Shown here: piece by piece, positions 44,441 to 56,341 of the stretch
Position numbering within the stretch: the stretch's first letter is position 1
How the letters are laid out: each line of letters begins with the position of its first letter
NCBI GenBank assembly: GCA_947452765.1
Contig: CANGDR010000006.1
Location: 1-64,000, forward strand
Origin: Actinomycetota bacterium
GTDB taxonomy: Bacteria; Actinomycetota; Actinomycetes; S36-B12; UBA5976
Length of the DNA: 64,000 bases
Direction: 5' to 3'
Notes under the pieces: model-generated
Told to the model about the DNA's origin: nothing
The model's database searches: none
What the model saw: only the letters and a program-made list of their open reading frames with translations
Made by a program: the position numbers and the translations under genes

Positions 44441-45255
44441 GCGCTGTAATCGTCGCTAGCGAGGGATGTCACCTCAACTCTGGTTGTGGATTCCCAGCAC
44501 CAAGCGCCGACATTTTCTTCCTTGAGCCATACGCAACGCTTCACATTGCTGGGATGGACTTCGTAATTGGTAAAACCACAATCCTGGTTGCCTTAGTTGC
44601 ACTTGTTATTTCAGTTTTCTTTTTAGCCGCAGCTCGCCCACAGCGTATGGTCCCTGGAAAACTTCAGTCCATCGGCGAACAGGGCTACCTCTTTATTCGC
44701 GATCAAATTGCTCGCGAAGTAATTGGCAAGGATGGTGATCGCTTTGTGCCATTCCTTGGTGCCTTGTTTTTCTTTGTTTGGCTTTCTAATTTGATGGGCG
44801 TTATCCCCGGGGCGCAATTCCCGATTATGTCGAGCTTGGCTTTCCCAGTTGCGCTGACTTTGGTGGTTTACGCGACATACCTATACCTAGGTATGAAGCA
44901 TCAGGGGCCAATTAAATTCTTCAGCGCTGCAATGTTTCCAGCCGGCGTGCCAAAAGCTATGTACATTCTGCTTGCACCACTTGAATTACTTCAACTAGTT
45001 GTTACTCGGCCAGTAACACAGGCAATTCGTTTGTTTGCAAATATGTTTGCTGGCCACTTACTTATTACAACTTTCACAGTGGGTGCCTACTACTTGTTGT
45101 CACCCTCGATCATTGGCGCACTTGGATCTGCAACCTCGTTCGGCGTTACCGTCGTTCTAACTGGATTTGAAATGTTTATTCAATTCCTGCAAGCATTTAT
45201 TTTCACGCTACTTACTGCCGTTTACATTGGTGGTTCGTTGCACGCCGAACACTAA
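44437..45255 (+). CDS. atpB: ATP synthase F0 subunit a
   Basis: 272 residues, five to six membrane helices. The essential arginine lies in VVTRPVTQAIRLFANMFAGHL near residue 198, where the proton half-channels meet the c-ring. The N-terminal periplasmic segment contains two cysteines. First structural gene of the operon, translationally coupled to atpI. Confidence 0.96.
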   Translation: MSAVIVASEGCHLNSGCGFPAPSADIFFLEPYATLHIAGMDFVIGKTTILVALVALVISVFFLAAARPQRMVPGKLQSIGEQGYLFIRDQIAREVIGKDGDRFVPFLGALFFFVWLSNLMGVIPGAQFPIMSSLAFPVALTLVVYATYLYLGMKHQGPIKFFSAAMFPAGVPKAMYILLAPLELLQLVVTRPVTQAIRLFANMFAGHLLITTFTVGAYYLLSPSIIGALGSATSFGVTVVLTGFEMFIQFLQAFIFTLLTAVYIGGSLHAEH

Positions 45256-45312
45256 AACTTCGTGCCTAGGAAACTGGGCAGGATTGCAAGACAGCAAGAC
45301 AGATAGAAACCT

Positions 45313-45583
<271 letters not shown>

Positions 45584-45603
45584 TTCAAAAGGATTTATAA
45601 ACC

Positions 45604-46143
45604 GTGATTAACATCTTCGCTGCTGGAGCTGAGCAAGTAAATATCCTGCGGGTTCCGCTGGATGAACTTGTCATCGGCACAATTGCGTTTGGTTTGGTCT
45701 TCTTTGCGCTTGCTAAGTTCGCATTCCCTGCGATCAACAAGACGCTCGAAGCCCGTGCTGATGCAATTGAGGGTGGCCTACAGCGCGCGGAAGACTCGCA
45801 AGCAGAGGCTGCTGCCATGCTTGACCAGTATCGTGCGCAATTGGCGCAAGCCCGAACCGAAGCGGCAAGCATTCGTGCTGAAGCTCAAGCAGATAAAACA
45901 GCCATGATCGAGCAAGCTCGCTCCGAGGCCGCAACTGCTGCTGCAGTAGTAACTGAACGCGCGCAGGCTCAAATGGATGCGGAACGCTCCCAAGCGATGA
46001 CGTCACTTCGCCGTGATGTGAGTGAACTTGCACTTGTCTTAGCTGGCAAAGTCGTAGGGGAGTCCCTATCTGATGATGCTCGCGCCCGGGCTTCGGTTGA
46101 CCGCTTCATCGCAGATCTCGAAGGCGAGGCAGCCAAGAAATGA
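45604..46143 (+). CDS. atpF: ATP synthase F0 subunit b
   Basis: 179 residues. An N-terminal membrane helix (~20-40) is followed by a long Ala/Glu/Gln-rich coiled coil that forms the peripheral stalk. GTG start. It overlaps atpH by four bases (ATGA). Separate b and delta genes distinguish this operon from mycobacteria, in which delta is fused to a b-type chain. Confidence 0.94.
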   Translation: MINIFAAGAEQVNILRVPLDELVIGTIAFGLVFFALAKFAFPAINKTLEARADAIEGGLQRAEDSQAEAAAMLDQYRAQLAQARTEAASIRAEAQADKTAMIEQARSEAATAAAVVTERAQAQMDAERSQAMTSLRRDVSELALVLAGKVVGESLSDDARARASVDRFIADLEGEAAKK

Positions 46144-46949
46144 TCGGCGCATCCCGCAATAGTTTGGCATTAGTACAGGAGTCATTGCGCTCCCGTTCTG
46201 GGCTTGGCGATCTGTCCGCCATGTCCGCTGAACTTCTTGCGGTCGCCGATGTCTTGGCTAATGAGAAATCACTTCGTCAGAACTTGGCAGACAGTGGCCA
46301 GCCAACTGCCGCACGTGCATCTGTAATTAAGGATGTCTTCGGCACCAAGGTAAATTCAGCAACTCTTGATGTGTTGAATGAACTTGTGGCTGCGCGCTGG
46401 TCATCCGATATCGACTTAGTTGACGCAGCAGAACTCTTAGGTTCCCAGGCTGCTTTTGCAGTCGCAGATAAAGCTGGATCGCTCGACCGAGTAGAAAATG
46501 AACTTTTCCACTTTGGCCGCGCGGTTGATGCCTCTTCTGAACTCCAAATGACCTTGACTGATCCGGCGATCGACTCGGCCACAAAGTCCGCCATAATCGG
46601 CGATCTACTTGGCGGGAAAGTCGATGAAACCAGTTTGAACTTGATCAAGTACATCGCCGGACATTTGCGTGGTCGTCGCGTTGATTCAGTTTTGGAAACA
46701 TTTGGTAACTTGGCGGCTTCTCAGCGCAACCAAGTTGTTGCAGAAGTCCGCGCTGCTATTGCATTAGATGCGGAACAAACTCGCCGGTTAGCTTCAGCTC
46801 TTTCGAAGATCACCGGTAAAGATGTTCGAATCAATGTCGCAATTGATTCATCCGTTGTAGGTGGCATTTCAGTTGCTATCGGAGAAGAAGTCTTCGATGG
46901 TACCGTCGCTGCCCGCCTCGAAAGTGCCCGCAGAGCTCTGCTGGCCTAA
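46140..46949 (+). CDS. atpH: ATP synthase F1 subunit delta
   Basis: 269 residues, longer than the usual ~180 as is common in actinobacteria. The N-terminal helical bundle binds alpha; the C-terminal part (AEVRAAIALDAEQTRRLASALSKITGKDVRINVAIDSSVVGGI) is the typical OSCP/delta signature. It connects the peripheral stalk with F1. Confidence 0.94.
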   Translation: MIGASRNSLALVQESLRSRSGLGDLSAMSAELLAVADVLANEKSLRQNLADSGQPTAARASVIKDVFGTKVNSATLDVLNELVAARWSSDIDLVDAAELLGSQAAFAVADKAGSLDRVENELFHFGRAVDASSELQMTLTDPAIDSATKSAIIGDLLGGKVDETSLNLIKYIAGHLRGRRVDSVLETFGNLAASQRNQVVAEVRAAIALDAEQTRRLASALSKITGKDVRINVAIDSSVVGGISVAIGEEVFDGTVAARLESARRALLA

Positions 46950-47008
46950 CACCCGAAATTTAACCAAGTACTACCAAGCAAGAACTACCAAGAAGAAAGC
47001 AGGACACC

Positions 47009-48640
47009 ATGACGGAACTCTCGATCCGCCCGGATGAGATCCGCGATGCAATCGCTCGTAACATCGAGTCATTTGCAGCTGGCACTTCTCGTGAAGAAGT
47101 TGGACATGTGACACAGACCGGTGACGGTATCGCACGTGTTGAAGGACTTCACTCAGCCATGACTAACGAATTGCTTGAGTTCGAAGGAGGCCTTAAGGGC
47201 CTAGCCTTGAACCTTGACGTTCGTGAAATTGGAGCTGTGCTTCTTGGCGATGGTTCCAGCATTGCTGAAGGTCAGACAGTCAAGCGCACTGGCGAAATTC
47301 TTTCGGTTCCAGTCGGAGACGGTTTCTTAGGTCGTGTTGTTGACCCACTTGGTAACCCAATCGATGGCCTTGGTCCAATCGTTGCTGAGGGTCGCCGTGC
47401 TCTGGAAACTCAGGCACCAACAGTCGTGCAGCGACAGCCGGTTAAGGAGCCAATGTTGACTGGCCTTAAGGCCATTGACGCGATGACTGCAATTGGTCGC
47501 GGCCAGCGTCAGCTAATCATTGGTGACCGCCAGACCGGTAAGACTGCTGTTGCAATTGACACCATTCTTAATCAGCGCGAGAACTGGAAGTCCGGTGACA
47601 AGAAGAAGCAGGTTAAGTGCATCTATGTCGCAATTGGCCAGAAGGGTTCCACGATTGCGGCAGTTAAGGGTGCACTCGAAGAATTCGGCGCCATGGAATA
47701 CACAACCATCGTTGCCGCCCCAGCATCTGACCCAGCAGGCTTTAAGTACTTAGCGCCTTACACCGGCTCTGCAATTGGCCAGCACTGGATGTATAAGGGC
47801 GAGCACGTACTTATCGTCTTTGATGATCTTTCCAAGCAAGCCGAGGCATACCGCGCCGTTTCCTTGCTACTTCGTCGTCCGCCAGGTCGCGAGGCATACC
47901 CAGGTGACGTTTTCTACTTACACTCCCGCTTGCTAGAACGTTGCGCAAAGCTTTCTGATGAACTTGGCGGCGGCTCGATGACTGGACTTCCAATCATCGA
48001 AACCAAGGCAAATGACGTTTCGGCATACATTCCAACAAACGTAATTTCCATCACTGATGGTCAGTGCTTCTTGGAATCAGATCTCTTCAACTCTGGTATT
48101 CGTCCAGCTATCAACGTAGGTATTTCGGTATCTCGTGTTGGTGGTTCGGCACAGCCAAAGTCGATGAAGAAGGTTGCCGGTCGTCTCCGTTTGGACCTAG
48201 CCCAGTACCGCGAGCTAGAAGCCTTCGCGGCATTCGGTTCCGATCTTGATGCTGCATCCAAAGCTCAGCTTGAACGCGGTTCGCGCCTAGTTGAACTGCT
48301 AAAGCAGGGTCAGTACCAGCCACAATCGATGGAACGCGAAGCTGTTTCAGTTTGGGCTGGAACTTCAGGCAACTTAGATGACGTGCCAGTGGAAGATATT
48401 CGTCGATTTGATTCTGAATTCCTAGATCAAATTGAACGCAACCACAACGCAATCTTCGAATCCATTCGCACAACAACGGATCTTTCCGATGACAACGTAA
48501 GTGCACTGGAAAAAGCAATCGGTGAATTCAAGAAGCAGTTCCGCACAACTGCGGGTCATTCTTTAGTTAACGATGCTCCAGTTGCAGCAATCAACGAAGA
48601 TGACGTTGAAGTCACTCAGATTGTGAAGGTCAAGGCCTAA
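47009..48640 (+). CDS. atpA: ATP synthase F1 subunit alpha
   Basis: 543 residues. Walker [14 protein letters not shown] lies near residue 172, and the alpha/beta signature [17 protein letters not shown] near 368. It is the regulatory non-catalytic nucleotide-binding subunit. RBS AAGAAAGCAGGA before the ATG. The 59-bp gap after atpH has the direct repeat ACTACCAAG. Confidence 0.97.
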   Translation: MTELSIRPDEIRDAIARNIESFAAGTSREEVGHVTQTGDGIARVEGLHSAMTNELLEFEGGLKGLALNLDVREIGAVLLGDGSSIAEGQTVKRTGEILSVPVGDGFLGRVVDPLGNPIDGLGPIVAEGRRALETQAPTVVQRQPVKEPMLTGLKAIDAMTAIGRGQRQLIIGDRQTGKTAVAIDTILNQRENWKSGDKKKQVKCIYVAIGQKGSTIAAVKGALEEFGAMEYTTIVAAPASDPAGFKYLAPYTGSAIGQHWMYKGEHVLIVFDDLSKQAEAYRAVSLLLRRPPGREAYPGDVFYLHSRLLERCAKLSDELGGGSMTGLPIIETKANDVSAYIPTNVISITDGQCFLESDLFNSGIRPAINVGISVSRVGGSAQPKSMKKVAGRLRLDLAQYRELEAFAAFGSDLDAASKAQLERGSRLVELLKQGQYQPQSMEREAVSVWAGTSGNLDDVPVEDIRRFDSEFLDQIERNHNAIFESIRTTTDLSDDNVSALEKAIGEFKKQFRTTAGHSLVNDAPVAAINEDDVEVTQIVKVKA

Positions 48641-48642
48641 AA

Positions 48643-49551
48643 ATGGGAGCTCAACTGCGGGTCTACCGACGACGGATCAAATCCGTCCAGTCGACCAAGA
48701 AGATTACGAAGGCAATGGAGCTCATTGCTTCTTCGCGTTTCGTCAAGGCGCAACAGCGCGTTGAAGCTTCTTTGCCGTATACCCAAGAGTTACTTCGGGC
48801 AATTTCGGCAGCCGTGTCGCATGGCAATAACAAAGGTGCCTTGGTTTCTGAAGTTGAGAATCGTAAGCGGGCTGCGGTAATTCTGATTACTTCAGATCGC
48901 GGACTTGCAGGCGCTTACTCCTCAGCAGTTATTAAGGAAGGCGAAGGCTTAAACGCCTTGCTAACCGAGGCCGGCGTTACACCCGAGCATTATCTGGTTG
49001 GACGTAAGTCCGTTGGTTACTACAAGTTCCGCGAGCGCAAGATTGCAAACTCTTGGACTGGCTTTACCGACCAACCAACTTACGAAGACGCTAAGCGAAT
49101 CGCTGCCGCGGTACTTGAAGCCTTCAACACTCCAACCGCAGAGGGTGGCGTAGACGAAATTCATTTGGTTTACACCCACTTTGTAAACATGGCAGTGCAA
49201 GAAGTTCGAGTCCGACGCATTCTGCCAGTTGAGGTTGTTGAACTATCGAAGGAAGTTGCATCCGAGAAGTTGGATACCAAAGTATTCCCACTTTACGATT
49301 TCGAACCAAGCCCAGAAGAAGTGCTTGCTGCGCTACTTCCGCGTTACGTCGAAAACACCATTTACACATCGTTGTTACTGGCTGCAGCCAGCGAGCACGC
49401 CGCACGTCGTCGCGCTATGAAGTCTGCATCTGATAACGCCGAAGAATTAATCCGCACACTTGCCCGCCAAGCCAACCAGGCTCGTCAGGCAGAAATCACC
49501 CAGGAAATCAGTGAAATCGTCGGCGGAGCCGACGCACTGGCGTCCGCATAA
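48643..49551 (+). CDS. atpG: ATP synthase F1 subunit gamma
   Basis: 302 residues, the central rotor shaft. N-terminal IKSVQSTKKITKAMELIAS and C-terminal ASEHAARRRAMKSASDNAEELI are the gamma signature coiled-coil ends. It lies two bases after atpA. Confidence 0.97.
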   Translation: MGAQLRVYRRRIKSVQSTKKITKAMELIASSRFVKAQQRVEASLPYTQELLRAISAAVSHGNNKGALVSEVENRKRAAVILITSDRGLAGAYSSAVIKEGEGLNALLTEAGVTPEHYLVGRKSVGYYKFRERKIANSWTGFTDQPTYEDAKRIAAAVLEAFNTPTAEGGVDEIHLVYTHFVNMAVQEVRVRRILPVEVVELSKEVASEKLDTKVFPLYDFEPSPEEVLAALLPRYVENTIYTSLLLAAASEHAARRRAMKSASDNAEELIRTLARQANQARQAEITQEISEIVGGADALASA

Positions 49552-49562
49552 CCAGGGAGTAA

Positions 49563-50996
<1,434 letters not shown>

Positions 50997-50998
50997 AC

Positions 50999-51400
50999 AT
51001 GTCAGAACTCAACGTTTCCGTCGTAGCGGTCGACCGCAGTGTGTGGGTCGGTACCGCTAAGTCGATCGTTGCCAAAACACCTGAGGGCGAAATTGGCATC
51101 CTGCCGGGTCACGAACCGGTGTTGTCACTTTTGGTTAATGGCGTAGTGCGCATTGAACCAACTGAAGGTGCCAATGTAGCGATCGCAGTTCACGGCGGAT
51201 TCGTGGCAGTGGATTCGGATAATGTTCGAGTCCTTGCAGAAACCGCAGAGCTTGCTTCGGACATTGACTTGGATCGTGCGCAAACGGCGTTGACTCGAGT
51301 TCAAGGTGTCGAGACACCTGAGGCTATGGCTGCACTTCATCGGGCCGAGACTCGCATTAAGGCAGCTGCCGCCGTCACCTCGCAAGGGCTTCATAGCTAA
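50999..51400 (+). CDS. atpC: ATP synthase F1 subunit epsilon
   Basis: 133 residues. The N-terminal beta sandwich includes TPEGEIGILPGHEPVLSLL, and the C-terminal part is a short two-helix hairpin. It couples rotor and catalytic head and can inhibit ATP hydrolysis. Its stop is three bases from the stop of the convergent subtilase gene, with no terminator between. Confidence 0.95.
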   Translation: MSELNVSVVAVDRSVWVGTAKSIVAKTPEGEIGILPGHEPVLSLLVNGVVRIEPTEGANVAIAVHGGFVAVDSDNVRVLAETAELASDIDLDRAQTALTRVQGVETPEAMAALHRAETRIKAAAAVTSQGLHS

Positions 51401-51403
51401 AAA

Positions 51404-53128
51404 CTATTTAAAGGTATACGCACTTGTCGTAATTGTTCCCAGTGGAATCACGATCCTGAGACGATATGAACCACTACGAGAAAGCGCTACAACACGATGC
51501 GCAGTGGCTGTGTAAGTTTTAACGGTTAGCCATTGACTACCGGACTTGCGTTGAATGTAGATTTTAGATTTCGCGGGCGCAGCAACGCGTATATCTAACT
51601 TTCGGTGCGAAAGTTTAGTTATGTTCAATGATTTAGCTACCCCAGGCACTGAAATCGCATATGCCGCAGCTTGCTGGGCAGCCAATAGATCAGCTGCGGC
51701 TTTGTCCGCCGCAACCTTATCAGCAGCAGCTTTGGCCGCAGCTGCTTGAGCGGTTGCCATTTGTTGAGCTTTCAGCGCAGAAACAAATTTTGATTTGTCG
51801 ACGGCGGCTGGAGCATTTATTAACCCGAAGCCATAAATTTGGTCTTTGCCAGTTGCGCCTTTATCGACGGCAGATGAAGTAATAATGCCTTCAACGTCGG
51901 AATTATTGAGGTGTGGATCCATTGCGAAAATTAATGCAGCCAAGCCGGATACAAAAGGGGTTGCCATAGAAGTTCCACTCAAGGATTCGTAATTTGGATC
52001 ACCATCAGTCGTAGTGCATACAGTGCCTGGACTGGTGCAAGTTGACCAAATGTCAACTCCTGGAGCCACCACGTCAACATAGTCACCATTGTTTGAAAAG
52101 TTTGCAATCGCTCCGTATTGATCAACCGCTCCGACACCGATGACATTTGGATATGCTGCGGGAAAACTTGGCAATGCCGATGGACCGCCATTGCCCGCAG
52201 CGGCAACCACTACTAGGCCCTTGGATATCGCGTAAGCTACTGCTGCGTTCAATGCAGGGCTATCTTGAGTCGCAACTATAGATAAATTTATTACTTTCGC
52301 ACCATGTTCTGCGGCATAAATAATTCCGCATGCAACATCAGCCATATCGCCGGTGCCTTGCGGCGAGATTACTCGAACTGGCATGATAATTGCTTGCGGC
52401 GCCACAGACCTGACGCCAATCCCATTGGAAGCTATAATTCCAGCAACGTGAGTCCCGTGGCCATTGGGGTCATATTTACCAAAATCAGCGTGAGTTTGGT
52501 TTGCAGCAGGCACTTGGTCTGTGTACGAAGTGCAGTGATCAATTAAGGTGCCTGAATTATTTAGGTAACTTATCCCATCGCGATAGTCCACTCCATCCAT
52601 TACTTTTCCACTCAAGTCTGGATTGCCTGCATCAACACCACTGTCAACTACAGCAACAATAACGCTGGCACCTTGTGTAGATGTTGATACGGATGCTGCA
52701 TCTGATCCAACTGCACCTAGTCCCCATTGGGATGAAAAATATGGAGGAGCTGACAGAGGAGCTGACATTAAGTGGACTTGCCTGTCGGGTTCAATTGCCA
52801 CGACCGTTGGATCATTCTTTAGTTTTGTTAGAGTAGAAACAAGTTCTGAATTAGAACTTAAATGTGCCGAATCAATTACTGGAGCGTCGTTTACGTTCCG
52901 CACGACAATCAAATCCAAAGATCCGTCAGCTATTTCACTCTTAAGTTCATTCTGGGTCGATGAGATTGCTTCGGCTTGGACTTCCCAGCTAACCTTGCCT
53001 GTGGTTAGAGCGTATGCCTTTGCAGGTGCTGAAAATCCAGCTCCAGCAATAACTAGTGACAAAGCGCCAACCAAAATTCGGGTTCGCCGATTACGCATAG
53101 GTAATTTGCGCAATTCTTTGGGATTCAT
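51404..53128 (-). CDS. Secreted subtilisin-like serine protease (S8)
   Basis: 574 residues. A signal peptide (charged RNRRTR, hydrophobic ~18-33, APAKAYA cleavage region) is followed by a pro-region to ~125, then the S8 catalytic domain with Asp162 (VVDSGVD), His224 (HGTHVAG) and Ser387 (GTSMATP). Residues 451-492 form an Ala/Lys/Asp-rich helical linker with repeated AADK units. The last ~75 residues look like a beta domain that may bind the cell surface. RBS GAGAGGAA. An extracellular or wall-associated role is likely. Confidence 0.92.
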   Translation of the reverse strand: MNPKELRKLPMRNRRTRILVGALSLVIAGAGFSAPAKAYALTTGKVSWEVQAEAISSTQNELKSEIADGSLDLIVVRNVNDAPVIDSAHLSSNSELVSTLTKLKNDPTVVAIEPDRQVHLMSAPLSAPPYFSSQWGLGAVGSDAASVSTSTQGASVIVAVVDSGVDAGNPDLSGKVMDGVDYRDGISYLNNSGTLIDHCTSYTDQVPAANQTHADFGKYDPNGHGTHVAGIIASNGIGVRSVAPQAIIMPVRVISPQGTGDMADVACGIIYAAEHGAKVINLSIVATQDSPALNAAVAYAISKGLVVVAAAGNGGPSALPSFPAAYPNVIGVGAVDQYGAIANFSNNGDYVDVVAPGVDIWSTCTSPGTVCTTTDGDPNYESLSGTSMATPFVSGLAALIFAMDPHLNNSDVEGIITSSAVDKGATGKDQIYGFGLINAPAAVDKSKFVSALKAQQMATAQAAAAKAAADKVAADKAAADLLAAQQAAAYAISVPGVAKSLNITKLSHRKLDIRVAAPAKSKIYIQRKSGSQWLTVKTYTATAHRVVALSRSGSYRLRIVIPLGTITTSAYTFK

Positions 53129-53248
53129 GATTTCCTCTCGGCCTGTTCAGTTTACCCAATCGAAAAATTAGTAAAACCTTAAAACCATGGAATTAGTCCA
53201 AGTTTTAGCAAAGTTTCACCAGACTAAAATTTTTTCGATAGACCCGTC

Positions 53249-53254
53249 TAGGCT
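53249..53254 (+). promoter_or_regulatory. Leaderless -10 box for ribokinase gene
   Basis: TAGGCT ends six bases before the ATG at 53261, without an RBS. Confidence 0.45.
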
Positions 53255-53260
53255 CTACTC

Positions 53261-54100
53261 ATGGCATCTCGCATCGCAGTCGTTGGAAGTATTAACGCAG
53301 ACCTTGTGGTTTTGATGCCAAAATTGCCTGACCGAGGCGAAACCGTAACCAGCTCTGAACCTAAATGGTTCCCAGGCGGAAAAGGTGCAAACCAAGCGGT
53401 AGCCGCAGCTCGCATGGGCGGGATTGTCTGCATGGTCGGTGCCGTTGGAAGCGATGCACCCGGGGAAATGTGTTTAGCCGCTCTAAAGTCCAGTGGTGTC
53501 AACGCGGAGTATGTTTTAAAGACAACTGCCGCGACCAGCACTGCGCTTGTAATGGTCGAAGACTCGGGCGAAAACCAAATTGTGGTTACTGATGGCGCTA
53601 ATAGTGCAGTTGAAGTTGACGCCGAATTATTAGCCAGTTTTGATGCCGTAGTTGCACAGTTCGAAATCCCAGAACCTGCTGTGTTGCAAGCGGCAAAAGC
53701 AACCAAAGGAATCTTCATAGTTAATGCTGCTCCAGTTCGGCCGATTTCCGAAGAGTTAAGCGCACTAATCGATGTACTCATTGTTAATGAGCACGAGTTT
53801 GAGCAATACGGAAAGCCAGCACATGGACTTGTAATCGTTACCGCTGGCTCCAAAGCGGTGGTTGCCTACCAAGACGGCGAAGTGGTAGCGCAATGCCAGC
53901 CGAAAAAAGTTGAGCCCGTCGACACCGTCGGAGCTGGTGATACTTTTGTTGGAGCCTTCGCAGTTGCTTACGCTGGGGGATCATCAATCCAGGCAGCAAT
54001 CGAACGCGCTTGCGCAGCTGGCGCATTATCGACGCTTAAACTTGGGGCACAATCAGGTATGCCCAATTCAGGCGCAGTAGACGTATTCATGCAAGGCTAA
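53261..54100 (+). CDS. rbsK: Ribokinase (PfkB family)
   Basis: 279 residues. N-terminal VVGSINADLVVLMPKLP and GGKGANQAVAAARMG are ribokinase signatures; the catalytic base lies in DTVGAGDTFVGAFAVAYA near residue 225. It phosphorylates ribose to ribose-5-phosphate. The neighbouring nucleoside hydrolase would release ribose from nucleosides, so the pair forms a salvage unit. Confidence 0.92.
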   Translation: MASRIAVVGSINADLVVLMPKLPDRGETVTSSEPKWFPGGKGANQAVAAARMGGIVCMVGAVGSDAPGEMCLAALKSSGVNAEYVLKTTAATSTALVMVEDSGENQIVVTDGANSAVEVDAELLASFDAVVAQFEIPEPAVLQAAKATKGIFIVNAAPVRPISEELSALIDVLIVNEHEFEQYGKPAHGLVIVTAGSKAVVAYQDGEVVAQCQPKKVEPVDTVGAGDTFVGAFAVAYAGGSSIQAAIERACAAGALSTLKLGAQSGMPNSGAVDVFMQG

Positions 54101-54124
54101 GTAAACAAAATCGAAAGGCTCGAC

Positions 54125-55069
54125 ATGGGACGCGCAATACTTATCGATACCGATCCTGGCATTGACGATGCGGTAGCAATTGCGTTGGCATTAGCTGTTC
54201 CTGATGTTGAGGTCATTGGGATTACCACTGTTGGTGGCAACTCTGGTTTGCAGTACACAACTCGCAATGCGCTTCGCCTACTTGAGTTCTTTGGCCGAAC
54301 CGATGTTCCGGTGGCATCTGGCTACGACGAACCATATGCTCGACCAAAAATGGAAACTGGTTACGAGCCAGTCCATGGGCACGATGGCCTAGCTGGCGTT
54401 AATCTTCCTGAACCAACTACCAAAGTGGTTTCAACTGATGCACCAGCTTTTTTGGCAGAGAAAATTCGTATTTCACCAGATCCAGTCACCCTGGTAGCGA
54501 TTGGACCGTTAACGAACATCGCACACTTAGTTGATCAGCACCCTGATGTGATTCCAATGATCGATCGATTTGTGATCATGGGCGGGGCTGCCCGAACTGG
54601 AAACGTTACTCCGGTCGCAGAGTTCAATATTTGGCATGATCCCGAAGCTGCCAAGCGAGTATTTGCAAGTGGCTTAAAACCCGTGATGGTCGGCTTAGAT
54701 GTCACACATTCTGTAAAGACTTACGAAAACTTGTGGGAATGGTTATCCGGAGCAGGTCGTTTCGGAGAAGTATTCGGACACATCCTGGGTTCTTACACGG
54801 ATTTCTATTCAAGCTTTTACGGCGAACGAATGACTCACCAACATGATGCGTTAGCTATGGCGGAAGCCATCTGGCCAGGAATTATGACCCTGGAAGATGC
54901 CTTTATCGATGTGGAATGCCAAGGGGAATTAACACTAGGTATGACTGTTACCGATACGCGGCTTCGACAAGGCGTAGTCAACGGTCAAGTAGCTTGGACT
55001 ATAGATGGCGATGTTTTTCACGAAAGATTAATGTCTGCATTAAGCAATTTGGCAGCCACAATTAACTAA
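54125..55069 (+). CDS. Nucleoside hydrolase (inosine-uridine preferring family)
   Basis: 314 residues. The N-terminal calcium/ribose-binding motif DTDPGIDDAVAIALAL, the NIWHDPEAAKRV region and VGLDVTHSV are family landmarks. It splits ribonucleosides into base and ribose. It follows rbsK by 24 bases (RBS GAAAGG), so ribose can enter the pentose phosphate pathway directly. Confidence 0.92.
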   Translation: MGRAILIDTDPGIDDAVAIALALAVPDVEVIGITTVGGNSGLQYTTRNALRLLEFFGRTDVPVASGYDEPYARPKMETGYEPVHGHDGLAGVNLPEPTTKVVSTDAPAFLAEKIRISPDPVTLVAIGPLTNIAHLVDQHPDVIPMIDRFVIMGGAARTGNVTPVAEFNIWHDPEAAKRVFASGLKPVMVGLDVTHSVKTYENLWEWLSGAGRFGEVFGHILGSYTDFYSSFYGERMTHQHDALAMAEAIWPGIMTLEDAFIDVECQGELTLGMTVTDTRLRQGVVNGQVAWTIDGDVFHERLMSALSNLAATIN

Positions 55070-55212
55070 TGCTCCTACGAATTCAACTCTTAGACGTGTG
55101 ACTTAACACAATCCAAATAATTCTCTGCTCATTCCCACACAGTTGTGACGTAACTTGATATTTAACAGGCGGGAAAGTCAATCGACTACCCACAACTGAA
55201 AGGTCCGAACTC

Positions 55213-55671
55213 ATGGCGAAAAATAATAAGCCAACTGCTGAAGAACCAACTCCAGAATTGGTTGCAGCACAGCAAGTTATGGCAAGTGCCACGCCGATCC
55301 GTAACTTTTGGGCTAAGCCAGCAGTTGCAATCGCAGGAGTAGCACTAGCTTCTGGAATTGTCGGCTTCGCTATTGGTAGTGCAACCTCACACGAAGAAGG
55401 CCGAGCTGGTATTTCTGGTGAGGGTTTTGGGCATAGAAATCATCACGGGATGCCTGGCATGCAGGGTAATAACAATCAGTTTGGTCCGCAAGGTGGTTCA
55501 GATCAAGATGGGGGCAATTGGATGGGCGGCGGTATGCCAATCCCTCCCGGCCAAGGATTTCAAGACGGACAACAACGTGGTCCAGGTGCAATGATGCAGC
55601 CTGGCCAACCAGGTCAGTTGGCACCAGGACAACCAATTCCTATTCCAACCAGTTCAACTGCAGTTCAGTAA
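55213..55671 (+). CDS. Membrane-anchored protein with Gly/Pro/Gln/Met-rich tail, unknown
   Basis: 152 residues. The N-terminal cytoplasmic part (~1-35) is followed by one membrane segment (VAIAGVALASGIVGFAIG) and a low-complexity outside tail: His/Gly/Met/Asn/Gln/Pro-rich, with no cysteine. RBS AAAGG. I do not recognise the family. The tail could bind metal or the cell wall. It ends in front of a strong bidirectional terminator. Confidence 0.6.
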   Translation: MAKNNKPTAEEPTPELVAAQQVMASATPIRNFWAKPAVAIAGVALASGIVGFAIGSATSHEEGRAGISGEGFGHRNHHGMPGMQGNNNQFGPQGGSDQDGGNWMGGGMPIPPGQGFQDGQQRGPGAMMQPGQPGQLAPGQPIPIPTSSTAVQ

Positions 55672-55696
55672 AACTTTGAATATTTCCTCTCTCACA

Positions 55697-55732
55697 TTAA
55701 GAAAGGCCCACCAGTAGGTGGGCCTTTCTTAA
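55697..55732. terminator. Bidirectional terminator between convergent genes
   Basis: A perfect 16-bp palindromic stem (arms 55697-55712 and 55717-55732, loop AGTA) is flanked by A/T on both sides. It separates the unknown membrane protein (plus) from the adenosyltransferase (minus). Confidence 0.85.
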
Positions 55733-55762
55733 TTCAGTTAGCAACTTAAATCTATCGGTGAA

Positions 55763-56335
55763 TTACCGAGTGTTACCTGGCTTCCAAAGTACGTCGCCAA
55801 TTTCCTTATTTGCAACTCTCGAAAGTATGAATAGTAAATCTGAAAGTCGATTTAAGTAGTTTGCAGCTAGTACGTTCATCCCGCCGTGGTACATATCCAC
55901 AGCAGCCCAAGTGCTTCGCTCAGCACGTCGAGCAACCGTACGAGCAACATGCAAGTATGCAGCACCAACCGTTCCGCCAGGCAAAATGAATGATCGCAAA
56001 GCTTCAAGCTCTTCGTTGTATTTATCGCAGGCCGCTTCAAGCCGCTCGATATATTCAGGAGTTACTCGTAGCGGTTCATGTGCTGGGTTGTCGATAACAG
56101 GAGTGCAGAGATCTGCACCTACATCGAACAATTCATTTTGGATATTTAAAAGTAATTCACGAACATCCTCGCGTAGCTCGCCAGCAGCGATGGCTAAGCC
56201 AATTGAGCTGTTGGCTTCATCAACATCCGCATACGCCTTTAGGCGCGGATCGTTCTTTCCGGTTCGGCTCATGTCACCAAGATTGGTCGTGCCGTCATCA
56301 CCAGTGCGGGTGTAAATTCTCGTTAAATTAACCAT
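55763..56335 (-). CDS. Cob(I)alamin adenosyltransferase, PduO type
   Basis: 190 residues of the PduO/MMAB family, making adenosylcobalamin from cobalamin and ATP. The ATP-binding N-terminus is [14 protein letters not shown], the central signature is [13 protein letters not shown], and [17 protein letters not shown] is the C-terminal motif. It supplies AdoCbl to enzymes such as the diol dehydratase at 5584 and probably the orphan mutase at 35020. A leaderless -10 (TAGGCT) lies six bases before the ATG. Not physically linked to the dehydratase operon. Confidence 0.93.
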   Translation of the reverse strand: MVNLTRIYTRTGDDGTTNLGDMSRTGKNDPRLKAYADVDEANSSIGLAIAAGELREDVRELLLNIQNELFDVGADLCTPVIDNPAHEPLRVTPEYIERLEAACDKYNEELEALRSFILPGGTVGAAYLHVARTVARRAERSTWAAVDMYHGGMNVLAANYLNRLSDLLFILSRVANKEIGDVLWKPGNTR

Positions 56336-56341
56336 GTTCCT

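Noticed and set aside
45604-46949. Mycobacterial-type fused b-delta subunit
   Set aside because: Two separate genes are present (b of 179 residues and delta of 269 residues) with an ATGA overlap.
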